NCBI GenBank assembly: GCA_964556755.1
Contig: CAZKXI010000002.1
Span: forward strand, 186,001-250,000
Length of the DNA: 64,000 bases
Direction of reading: 5' to 3'
DNA from: UBA4085 sp964556755
GTDB taxonomy: Bacteria; Acidobacteriota; Aminicenantia; Aminicenantales; UBA4085
Shown here: positions 33,954 through 41,702 of the stretch, in pieces
How positions within the stretch are numbered: the stretch's first letter is position 1
Layout: each line of letters opens with the position of its first letter
Notes under the pieces: model-generated
What the model was told of the DNA's origin: nothing
The model's database searches: none
What the model saw: the letters and a program-made list of their open reading frames with translations, nothing else
Position numbers and translations under genes: made by a program

Positions 33954-35189
33954 ATGCTCCGGACTCTCGTCCGCAATCTCGTCCGCGACCTTGTCCGCCA
34001 GCCGATGCGGACGCTTCTAACCTTGTCGGGCGTCGTCTGGGGGACGTTCTCGGTCGTCCTGCTGATCACCTTCGGGGACTCGGTCTCCAAAGCCCAGATG
34101 AAGCAGTTCCACGGCATGGGCCAGGGCATCGTCCTAATCTTCCCCTCGCGGACAACACGGCCCTGGCAGGGCTTCGTCAAGGGCAAGCCGATCCGGATCA
34201 CGCCCGAGATGGTCGAGGCTCTCCCCGACAAGGTCCCGGGAATCGAGCTGATCAGTCCCGAGTTCGTCGGCAGCCGCCTGATCGGCTACGGCCGCAGCCA
34301 GCTTCGCAACACCGTACGGGGCATCAATCCCGAATTCGAGCTGATGCGCAACACCATCGCGGCCGAGGGGCGTTTCATCAACCCGCAGGACATGGCGGCC
34401 CGCCGGCGGGTCTGCATGATCGGGGACGTCCTGGCCGCCGACTTGTTCGGGACGGCCAAGCCCGTCGGCCGGACGGTCCTCATCGACAGCGTCCCCTTCC
34501 TGGTCGTGGGGGTCATGCGGCCCAAACAGCAAAACTCCAACTACAACGGCCAGCGGGACGAGCGCTGCGCCTTCATCCCCTGGACGACCTACGCCTCCCT
34601 GTACGGGACGAAATACGTCTCCAACATCATCTTCCGCCCCCTGGACCCCGGACGGACCAAGGCGGCCCTGGAAGGCGTCAAGAAGCACTTGGCCAAGCTC
34701 GTGGGCTTCGATCCCGCCGATCCGGACGCCCTGGGGGTCTGGGACACCATGGAGTTCGAAAAGCAGATCACGGTCTTCCTCCTGGCCTTCACCATGTTCC
34801 TGGGCCTGATCGGATCTTTCACCCTGCTGGTGGGCGGCGTCGGCGTAGCCTCGATCATGCGCGTCGTGGTCGACGAGAGGACGCGGGAGATCGGGGTCAA
34901 GCTGGCCGTGGGAGCCCGCCGCCGGACCATCCTGGGACAGTTCTTCGGCGAGTCGATCCTGATCATGCTCCTCGGTGGCGCCGTCGGCTTCGGCCTGTCG
35001 GCCGCGGCGATCCGGGCCGTCCAGGCTTTCCCCCAGGAAGGCTTCACCGAGTTTATCGGCTCGCCCTCCCTCAACCCCGTCGTCATCGCCGCCACGGTCC
35101 TGATCCTTCTGACGATCGGGGTCATCGCCGGCATGATCCCGGCCCGGACGGCCGCCTCGACGGACCCCATCGAGGCCTTGAAGAGATAG
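33954..35189 (+). CDS. MacB-like ABC transporter permease (FtsX fold), subunit 1
   Basis: This 411-residue permease has an N-terminal membrane helix (TLLTLSGVVWGTFSVVLLITFGDS), a large periplasmic domain (about 45-280) and three C-terminal helices. It ends in the FtsX/MacB motif TAASTDPIEALKR. The MRVVVDERTREIGVKLAVGARRRTILGQFF coupling segment is typical. With the second permease and the separate ATPase it would form a MacB/LolCDE-like machine that extrudes peptides, lipids or drugs. The downstream gene begins 1 bp after the stop. Confidence 0.9.
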   Translation: MLRTLVRNLVRDLVRQPMRTLLTLSGVVWGTFSVVLLITFGDSVSKAQMKQFHGMGQGIVLIFPSRTTRPWQGFVKGKPIRITPEMVEALPDKVPGIELISPEFVGSRLIGYGRSQLRNTVRGINPEFELMRNTIAAEGRFINPQDMAARRRVCMIGDVLAADLFGTAKPVGRTVLIDSVPFLVVGVMRPKQQNSNYNGQRDERCAFIPWTTYASLYGTKYVSNIIFRPLDPGRTKAALEGVKKHLAKLVGFDPADPDALGVWDTMEFEKQITVFLLAFTMFLGLIGSFTLLVGGVGVASIMRVVVDERTREIGVKLAVGARRRTILGQFFGESILIMLLGGAVGFGLSAAAIRAVQAFPQEGFTEFIGSPSLNPVVIAATVLILLTIGVIAGMIPARTAASTDPIEALKR

Positions 35190-35190
35190 C

Positions 35191-36441
35191 ATGAATCCGA
35201 CCCTGCCCCGCTTCTTCTGGAACGAGTACCGCAAGCGCCGCAAGAAGACCGCCCTGATCACTTTCGCCCTGTTCTGGGGCACCTTGTCGATCCTTCTGCT
35301 GATGGCCTTCGGGCGAGGCATCACCACCCAGTTCAAGGTCGCCTTCAGCGGCTTGGGCGAGACCCTGATCATGGTCTACGGCGGGCAGACCTCGCTGCCG
35401 TTCCAAGGCCTGGCCAAGGGGCGGCGGATCACTCTTCTTCCCGAGGACATCGCCTATCTCAAGGAGCGGATTCCCGAGATTCGCCGGATCGTCCCCGAAT
35501 GCTACACCTTTCTCCAGGTCTCCGCCGGCGGCAAGGAGATCAACCGCACCATCCACGGCACGACGGAGGAGTTCTCCGCGCTCCGGACCCAGATTCCCCA
35601 GATGGGCGGCCGCTTTCTCAACGTCGATGATGTGGCCGAAGGCCGCAAGGTCGCCTTCATCGGCTGGCAGGTGGCCCTGGATCTTTTCGGGCCGGCCGAA
35701 GCCGTCGGGCGGGAGATCGTCATCAACCGCATCCCCTTCAAGGTCGTAGGGGTCCTGAAGAAGAAGATCCAGAACTCGATGTATAACGGCCCCGATGCCG
35801 AGCAGGTCTACCTGCCCTTCAGCGCTTACCGCCAGATCGACAACAGCCGCCGCCTCAACCAGATTCACATCCAACCGCGGGACGCCTCCCAATCCAAGCT
35901 GATCGAGAGCCGGGTCAGGGCCCTGCTCGGCCGGAAATACCGCTTCTCGCCCGACGACACCTACGCCATCAGCTTCTGGAATACCATCGACAACGCCAAG
36001 GAGGCCGAGGCCATCTTCAAGGGCATCGAGACCTTCCTCGGCCTGGTCGGGGCGCTGACCCTGCTCATCGGCGCGGTCGGCGTCACGAACCTGATGTACG
36101 CTGTGGCCAAGGAGCGGACCAAGGAGATCGGCGTCAAGCTGGCCATCGGCGCCCGGCGGCGGGTCATCGTCCAGCAGTTCCTGCTGGAGACCCTGTTCAT
36201 CTTCGCCAAGGGCACCTTCTGGGGCTTCGTGGCCGCCTTCAACATCGTCCACCTCATCCGGCTCGTCCCCATCGCCTACAATTCGATCGGCGTCCAGGCC
36301 TACCTGCTGCGGCCGGAGTTCTCCCTGCAGATCCTCCTGACCAATGTGGCCCTCGTCGGCCTCCTCGTCTTCCTGTCGGGCATCTTCCCGGCCTTGCGGG
36401 CCTCGAGATCGGATCCCATCGAATCCCTGCGCTACGAATAG
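35191..36441 (+). CDS. MacB-like ABC transporter permease (FtsX fold), subunit 2
   Basis: The second permease has 416 residues, with the same layout as the preceding gene: an N-terminal helix, a periplasmic domain, the coupling segment YAVAKERTKEIGVKLAIGARRRVIVQQFL, three C-terminal helices and a final SRSDPIESLRYE. The two share motifs but are clearly different proteins, so the exporter is likely a heterodimer of permeases, as in LolCE, rather than a MacB homodimer. The start ATG lies 1 bp after the upstream stop, so translation is coupled. Confidence 0.9.
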   Translation: MNPTLPRFFWNEYRKRRKKTALITFALFWGTLSILLLMAFGRGITTQFKVAFSGLGETLIMVYGGQTSLPFQGLAKGRRITLLPEDIAYLKERIPEIRRIVPECYTFLQVSAGGKEINRTIHGTTEEFSALRTQIPQMGGRFLNVDDVAEGRKVAFIGWQVALDLFGPAEAVGREIVINRIPFKVVGVLKKKIQNSMYNGPDAEQVYLPFSAYRQIDNSRRLNQIHIQPRDASQSKLIESRVRALLGRKYRFSPDDTYAISFWNTIDNAKEAEAIFKGIETFLGLVGALTLLIGAVGVTNLMYAVAKERTKEIGVKLAIGARRRVIVQQFLLETLFIFAKGTFWGFVAAFNIVHLIRLVPIAYNSIGVQAYLLRPEFSLQILLTNVALVGLLVFLSGIFPALRASRSDPIESLRYE

Positions 36442-36453
36442 GGAGAGACCCCC

Positions 36454-37140
36454 ATGATCGAACTGCAAGGCATCACCAAGATCTACAAGATGGGCAGCCA
36501 GACGCTGGAGGCTCTCCGCGGGGTCAGCCTTAAGATCGGGAAAGGCGAGCTCATCTCCATCATGGGCCCGTCCGGATCGGGCAAGTCGACTCTGATGAAC
36601 ATCGTCGGCTGCCTGGACACCCCGACCGGGGGGGACTACCGTCTCGACGGCCGGAACGTCGCCGGCCTGACCTTCGACCAGCTGGCCGCGGTGCGCAACC
36701 GCAAGATCGGCTTCGTCTTCCAGAACTTCAACCTCCTCCCCTATTCGACGGCCTGGGAGAACGTCGAGCTGCCGATGCTGTTCGACGGCAAGAATCACCG
36801 CCAGCGCCGGGAGCGGGTCAGGGAGCTTCTCAACGCCGTCGGGCTCTACGAATGGCGCGAGCACCGGCCCTCGGAGCTCTCCGGCGGGCAGCAGCAGCGG
36901 ATCGCCCTGGCCCGCTCGCTGGCCAACGATCCGCCGATCCTCCTGGCCGACGAGCCGACCGGCAACCTCGACTCGAAGAGCGGCCGGGAGATCATGGACA
37001 TCCTGATGCGGCTGTGGAAGGAAGGCCGGACGATCGTCATGGTCACCCACAACGACGAGATCGCGGCTCGGTCGGAGCGGGTCATCCGCCTCTTCGACGG
37101 CCAGGTCGTCCCGTCCGATCCGGATCAAGGGGCCCGCTGA
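36454..37140 (+). CDS. ABC transporter ATPase of the MacB/LolD type
   Basis: A 228-residue stand-alone nucleotide-binding subunit: Walker A GPSGSGKST, Q-loop FVFQNFNLLPYST, signature LSGGQQQRIALARSLA, Walker B ILLADEPTGNLD, and an H-loop in VMVTHNDE. The TGNLDSKSGREIM segment is typical of the LolD/MacB/FtsE subfamily. It powers the two permeases encoded upstream. GGAGAGACCCCC precedes the ATG, 12 bp after the upstream stop. It is the last gene of the operon and is convergent with the heterodimeric ABC exporter genes. Confidence 0.95.
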   Translation: MIELQGITKIYKMGSQTLEALRGVSLKIGKGELISIMGPSGSGKSTLMNIVGCLDTPTGGDYRLDGRNVAGLTFDQLAAVRNRKIGFVFQNFNLLPYSTAWENVELPMLFDGKNHRQRRERVRELLNAVGLYEWREHRPSELSGGQQQRIALARSLANDPPILLADEPTGNLDSKSGREIMDILMRLWKEGRTIVMVTHNDEIAARSERVIRLFDGQVVPSDPDQGAR

Positions 37141-37215
37141 GGCTCAAGCCGGACGGCTGGGAAGGGGTCGCCGATCCGCGCCGGATGATAGCCCCGCGGG
37201 CCAGGCCCTGAGGCC

Positions 37216-39135
37216 TCAATCGAGCTCGGACTGCCCCGCGCAGAGGCGGTAATAGCGACCCTGGGCCTGCAGCAGCGAGGCGTGGTCGCCAAATTCGATG
37301 ATCTCGCCGTGCTCGAGGACGGCGATCGCGTCCGCCCGCCGGACCGTCGAGAGGCGGTGGGCGATCACGAAGGCCGTCCGGCCCTCGAACAGCGCGGCCA
37401 TGCCGCGGGCGATGTGGCGCTCGGTCCGGGTGTCGATGGAGCTGGTCGCTTCGTCCAGGACCAGGACCGGCGGCGCGGCGGCGTAAGCGCGGGCGATGGC
37501 CAGCAGCTGGCGTTGGCCCTGGGAGAGGTTGGCTCCGTCCCCCCTCAGCTTGGTGGCATAGCCTTCGGGCAGCCTGCGGATGAAGGAATCGGCGCTGGCG
37601 GCTCGGGCCGCGCTCCGGCACTCCTCGTCGGTCGCCTCCAGGCGGCCGTAGCGGATGTTGTCCATGACCGTCCCGGAGAAGAGGTGCGTCTCCTGGAGAA
37701 CCATGCCGAGGGAGCGGCGCAGATCGTCCTTGCGGATCCTCCGCACGTCGATCCCGTCGTAGGTGACGGCCCCCGCCTCGACGTCGTAGAAGCGGTTCAG
37801 GAGATTGATGACCGTCGTCTTGCCGGCGCCGGTGGAGCCGACGAAGGCGATGGTGTGGCCGGGCCTGGCCCGAACGCTGAAATCCTTGAGGACGGGCGTC
37901 TTCCCGTCATAGGAGAAGCTGACTTTCTCGAATCGCACATCCCCCCGCAGCGGGACGAGCTCGGCCTCCCCCTCCCCGCCGGACCGAGGGACGCGCCAGG
38001 CCCAGCGGGAGGCTGCCGCTCCCCGGGGCTCGAGCCCCGCCTCGACCGCTCCGGCGTCCCCGGCCTCGGCCAAGGTGACGTCCCCGTCGTCGACCTCCGG
38101 CTCCCGGTCCATGACCTCGAAGACGCGCTCCGCCCCGGCGACGGCCGCCAGGATGTTGTTGATCTGGGCTGTAATTTGGTTGATGGGCATGCCGAAGTGC
38201 CGGGAGTACTGGAGGAAGGCGGCCAGGGATCCGACATCGAAGCGGCCGGCGATGGTCAGCATCCCGCCGAAGACGGCCGTGCCGGCATAGAGGATGTTGT
38301 TGAGGTTGCCCATGATCGGCATGATGACGCCGGCGTAGAAGCTGGCCTTCGTGGCCGTGCCGCGGAAATCCTCGTTGATCCCGGCGAAGGCCCGCCGCAT
38401 GGCCGCTTCGTGGTTGAAGACCTTGACCTCCCGCAGGCCGCCGATCGCCTCTTCGATGGTCCCGTTGAGCCGGCCGAGGAGGGCCTGCTGCTTCTGGAAA
38501 TACGTTCGGCTCTTGCCGCCGATCTTCCGGCTCCAGAAGAGCATGAGGGCCAGAACGGCGGCGGTCAGCGCGAAGAGGCGGGGGCTGAGGACGATCATCA
38601 TCCCGACCGAGCCGACGAAGGTCAGGCCGCTGGAGAGAAGCTGGGTCAGGCTCTGCTCGAACAGGAGCTGCACGTTGTCCACGTCGTTGGTGAAGCGGCT
38701 CATCAGCTCGCCGTGGGCGTGAGTATCGAAGAAGCGCAGGGGCAGCCCCTGCATCTTGTCGAACAAGTCGCGTCGGATGGCGTGGACGGTCCGCTGGGCC
38801 AGCCGGATCGTGAGGCGCGACTGGAGGTAGAGCGCCAGGGCGCCGAGAAGGTAGATCCCCCCCAGGACGACAAGGGCGCCCGCCAGTCCTCCCATATCGC
38901 CGGGGACGATATAGCGGTTGATGAGCGGCTTCAAGGCGTAGGATCCGGCCAGCGTTGCGGCGGTTCCGACCAGAAGGAGGAGGACGATCAGGGCCACCAA
39001 GCCCCGGCTGCGACCGAGATACCCGAGCAGCCGCGAGAAGCCCGCCCGGAAGTTTTTGGGCCGCTCGTAGCTGCGCGCGCCCGGCCCGCCCCGTCCGCCC
39101 ATGACGGGCATGGGCCGCTTGGCCTCGGCCGTCAT
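37216..39135 (-). CDS. ABC exporter half-transporter, subunit 2 (consensus ATPase)
   Basis: A 639-residue fused membrane/ATPase half exporter. The six-helix domain spans residues 25-330. A roughly 40-residue acidic/Gly-rich linker (about 340-390) is longer than usual. The ATPase has Walker A GSTGAGKT, Walker B VLVLDEATSSID with the catalytic Glu, and H-loop AHRLSTV. Its signature is LSQGQ instead of LSGGQ. Paired with the upstream partner, whose Walker B Glu is Asp, this is the pattern of heterodimeric exporters with one active and one degenerate site. It likely exports drugs, lipids or peptides. ATG 39135 overlaps the partner's stop (ATGA), so the in-frame extension upstream is not coding. 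Confidence 0.93.
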   Translation of the reverse strand: MTAEAKRPMPVMGGRGGPGARSYERPKNFRAGFSRLLGYLGRSRGLVALIVLLLLVGTAATLAGSYALKPLINRYIVPGDMGGLAGALVVLGGIYLLGALALYLQSRLTIRLAQRTVHAIRRDLFDKMQGLPLRFFDTHAHGELMSRFTNDVDNVQLLFEQSLTQLLSSGLTFVGSVGMMIVLSPRLFALTAAVLALMLFWSRKIGGKSRTYFQKQQALLGRLNGTIEEAIGGLREVKVFNHEAAMRRAFAGINEDFRGTATKASFYAGVIMPIMGNLNNILYAGTAVFGGMLTIAGRFDVGSLAAFLQYSRHFGMPINQITAQINNILAAVAGAERVFEVMDREPEVDDGDVTLAEAGDAGAVEAGLEPRGAAASRWAWRVPRSGGEGEAELVPLRGDVRFEKVSFSYDGKTPVLKDFSVRARPGHTIAFVGSTGAGKTTVINLLNRFYDVEAGAVTYDGIDVRRIRKDDLRRSLGMVLQETHLFSGTVMDNIRYGRLEATDEECRSAARAASADSFIRRLPEGYATKLRGDGANLSQGQRQLLAIARAYAAAPPVLVLDEATSSIDTRTERHIARGMAALFEGRTAFVIAHRLSTVRRADAIAVLEHGEIIEFGDHASLLQAQGRYYRLCAGQSELD

Positions 39136-40877
39136 GACGCGCCCCCCTCCCCCTGGGAGCGGCAGATCTCCCGGTAGATGGCGTTGCCGGCGAGAAGCTC
39201 GGCATGAGTCCCCGCGCCGGCCATGCGGCCGTCGTCCAGGACGACGATACGGTCGGCGTCCTTCACGGAGCTGACCCGCTGGGCGATCATGAGGATCGTG
39301 GTGCCCTTCCGCTTCGAGGCCAGCTCGGCCCGCAGGCGGGACTCCGTGGCCGTGTCGATGGCGCTTGTCGCATCGTCGAGGATCAGGATGGCCGGCTTCT
39401 TCAGCAGGGCCCGGGCGATGCACAGCCTTTGCTTCTGGCCGCCGGAGACGTTGACCCCGCCCTGCCCCAGGACCGTCCGGTAGCCCTCGGGAAAGCCGCG
39501 GATGAAGCCGGCGGCCTGGGCGATCCGGGCCGCCTCCTCGATCTCCCCGTCACCGGCGGCCTCGTCGCCCCAGAGGAGGTTCTCCCGGATCGTGCCCGAG
39601 AAGAGGATGTTCTTCTGCAGGACCATGGCGACGCCCGCCCGCAGATCCTCGATCCGGTAATCGCGCACGTCGATCCCGTCCACCAGGAGGCGGCCGCCCG
39701 TGACGTCATAGAGGCGGGGAATGAGGCTCACCAAGCTGGTCTTGCCGGCCCCGGTGCCGCCGACGATGGCCACGAACTCGCCCGGGGCGATGGCCAGGTC
39801 GATCCCCGAGAGGACGTTCCTTCCTTGTCCCCCCGTCCCATAGCGAAAATCCACGTTCCGGAACTCGATCCGGCCCCGGCGCACGCGAGGGGGCCTTCCG
39901 GCGCCGGGAAGAGGCGCCTTATCGACGATATCAATCTCCGTCTCCAGGACTTCGATGATGCGCTTCCCGCAGGCTTCGGCCCGGGCCAGCAGGACGAAGA
40001 TCATGGAGAAGATGATGATGCTGAAGAGGATCTCCATGATATAGCTGATGAAGCTGAGCAGCTGCCCCGTCCCCATGCTCCCGGCGTAAACCATCCGGCC
40101 GCCCAGACCGATCACCGCGATCATGGCCCCGTTCATGATCAGGATCATCACCGGAAACATCAGGCTGATGAGGCTCCCGGCCCGGATGGCGGCTTCCATG
40201 AGCCGGTCGTTCGAGTGGCGGAACTTGAGCTTCTCGTGGGAGGCGCGGACGAAGGCCTTGACCACGCGGATGGCGATCAGGTTCTCCTGGACGGTCCCGT
40301 TGAGCCCGTCGATGCGGGCCTGCACGGCGGAAAACAGCCGCTCCGCCCGGCGCAGGATCAGGGAGATGGCGAGAACAAGGGCCGGGATGGCCCCGGCCAG
40401 GACGAGAGACAGCCGGGCGTTGATGCTGACGGCGAAGATCGCGGCGGAGACGAGCATCAGAGGGGCCCGGAGCAGCATCCGCAGGCTCATGAGCAGGGTG
40501 ATCTGCAGCTGCCCGACGTCGCTCGTCAGGCGGGTTACGAGGGACGGCTCGCTGTAGCGGTCGAGGGCGGAGAAGGAGAAGGCCTGGATCTTGTCAAAGA
40601 GCGCCTGGCGGAGATTGGCCCCGAAGCCTTGGGCCGCTTCGGCCGAGCTTCTCATGTTGAGAGTGCCCAGGCCGATACAGGCCAGGGACAGAAAGGCCAT
40701 GAGAGCGCCCGTCCGGGCGATGGCGCCGATGTCTTGCGAGGCGATCCCGACGTCCACGATCCGGCCCATGAGCATCGGCAGGAGCATCAGGGAGGCGACG
40801 TCAGCCAGCATCAGGGCGACGCAGGCATAGACGAATTTCCGGTACGTTCCGAGATGCGCGAGCAGCTTGTGGATCAT
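39132..40877 (-). CDS. ABC exporter half-transporter, subunit 1 (degenerate ATPase site)
   Basis: This 581-residue half exporter has a six-helix domain over about residues 15-310. Its ATPase has Walker A GGTGAGKT, the intact signature VSGGQKQR, and Walker B ILILDDATSAID. The general-base Glu after the Walker B Asp is replaced by Asp, so the site it contributes is probably inactive, as in TM287-like subunits. It forms a heterodimer with the next gene. The start at ATG 40877 gives the usual N-terminus; the 22 residues further upstream have no family look. No strong Shine-Dalgarno is visible, so the start is less certain. Confidence 0.92.
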   Translation of the reverse strand: MIHKLLAHLGTYRKFVYACVALMLADVASLMLLPMLMGRIVDVGIASQDIGAIARTGALMAFLSLACIGLGTLNMRSSAEAAQGFGANLRQALFDKIQAFSFSALDRYSEPSLVTRLTSDVGQLQITLLMSLRMLLRAPLMLVSAAIFAVSINARLSLVLAGAIPALVLAISLILRRAERLFSAVQARIDGLNGTVQENLIAIRVVKAFVRASHEKLKFRHSNDRLMEAAIRAGSLISLMFPVMILIMNGAMIAVIGLGGRMVYAGSMGTGQLLSFISYIMEILFSIIIFSMIFVLLARAEACGKRIIEVLETEIDIVDKAPLPGAGRPPRVRRGRIEFRNVDFRYGTGGQGRNVLSGIDLAIAPGEFVAIVGGTGAGKTSLVSLIPRLYDVTGGRLLVDGIDVRDYRIEDLRAGVAMVLQKNILFSGTIRENLLWGDEAAGDGEIEEAARIAQAAGFIRGFPEGYRTVLGQGGVNVSGGQKQRLCIARALLKKPAILILDDATSAIDTATESRLRAELASKRKGTTILMIAQRVSSVKDADRIVVLDDGRMAGAGTHAELLAGNAIYREICRSQGEGGAS

Positions 40878-40973
40878 GGTTGAGCAGGACGGCTCTGGAC
40901 GCGGCCGGAGGGAGAGGATAGGTTCCGGGCCGGGGAATGTCAAGGGTGGTTGGAGCGCCTGAGCGCGGCGCCA

Positions 40974-41049
40974 TGGAGCCAGCGAGAGGGATCGAACCTC
41001 CGACCTGCTGATTACGAATCAGCCGCTCTACCGACTGAGCTACGCTGGC
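40974..41049 (-). tRNA. tRNA-Thr (anticodon CGU)
   Basis: On the minus strand a full cloverleaf: acceptor GCCAGCG/CGCTGGC, D arm with AGTCGGTA, anticodon stem GCTGA/TCAGC around the loop TTCGTAA, T loop TTCGATC, discriminator T, and an encoded CCA (40974-40976). The anticodon CGT reads ACG. Confidence 0.96.
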
Positions 41050-41066
41050 TTCGGGAAGAGGGCCAT

Positions 41067-41095
41067 AAATTAGCCGAAATCTCCTCCCCTGTCAA
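41067..41095 (-). promoter_or_regulatory. Promoter of tRNA-Thr
   Basis: On the minus strand: TTGACA (41095-41090), a 17-bp spacer and TAATTT (41072-41067), 18 bp before the tRNA 5' end. Confidence 0.5.
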
Positions 41096-41206
41096 TCGAA
41101 GGGCGCGGGAAAGCCGGGTAGGCGAGCGCTGAGCATAGGAAGGCCGGGAGGGGGCGGGAGGGCAAGGAGGAGGAGGAGCGGTTGAGCCTGACGGGTCGCT
41201 GGGGCG

Positions 41207-41584
41207 CTACTTGGAGGCCCGGGCCTGGGCCTTGCCCTTGTCCTTGCGCCACTGGTCGTAGCCTATCTCCAGCAGCTCGGCCTTGGCGCAATCGTCGGCG
41301 TTGCTGATCCGCAGGCCGACCTCGACCTTGCCGCCCTTGGCCTTGGCCCAGATCACCTGGCCCTTGAGCGAACAGGAACGTCCCCGCTCGGGACTGTGCA
41401 TCTTGAACTGCAGATCGGCCCCCGGCTGCAGGTCCCCGCCCAGGTCGAGCACGACGCGGAGGCCTTCCCGCGAGACGTTCTCGATGACCGCCTCGCCCCT
41501 TTTCGCCGTCGGCTTCTCGACCTTGACCAGCTCAACGGGGACAAGGCACTCGAAGCGGAGGAACTTCCTCTTCTCTTCGCTCAT
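41207..41584 (-). CDS. PilZ-domain protein (cyclic di-GMP receptor)
   Basis: The 125-residue protein is essentially one PilZ domain: an RxxxR motif in KRKFLRFECLVPVEL at the N-terminus, then the N-x-S-x-x-G motif in ENVSREGLRVVL, and a closing beta segment GQVIWAKAKGGKVEVGLRI. Both c-di-GMP contact motifs are present, so it should bind the messenger; the output is unknown. The Lys-rich tail may aid contact with partners. It is divergent from smc, with 118 bp between starts. The preferred start is ATG 41584; the longer in-frame ORF overlaps the smc 5' end on the opposite strand. Confidence 0.88.
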   Translation of the reverse strand: MSEEKRKFLRFECLVPVELVKVEKPTAKRGEAVIENVSREGLRVVLDLGGDLQPGADLQFKMHSPERGRSCSLKGQVIWAKAKGGKVEVGLRISNADDCAKAELLEIGYDQWRKDKGKAQARASK

Positions 41585-41654
41585 TGGCCTCAGTGTGGCA
41601 TGAATCTTCAGCCATTTCAAGCCCAAAGTTTCCGGCCGCGGCCCATCTTCGCAG

Positions 41655-41683
41655 TTGAGCCGGGCCCCGGCTTCGACTACAAT
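41655..41683 (+). promoter_or_regulatory. Promoter of smc, close to the start codon
   Basis: TTGAGC (41655-41660), a 17-bp spacer and TACAAT (41678-41683). Transcription should begin about 12 nt before the ATG at 41703, and there is no Shine-Dalgarno. This rules out an in-frame TTG at 41655 as the start. Confidence 0.65.
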
Positions 41684-41702
41684 ACCCCCCTCGCGAAATC
41701 CC

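Noticed and set aside
41655..41702. A TTG start adding 16 residues to SMC
   Set aside because: It is the -35 box of a good promoter, and SMC proteins normally begin at the MYIKRLELQGF strand.
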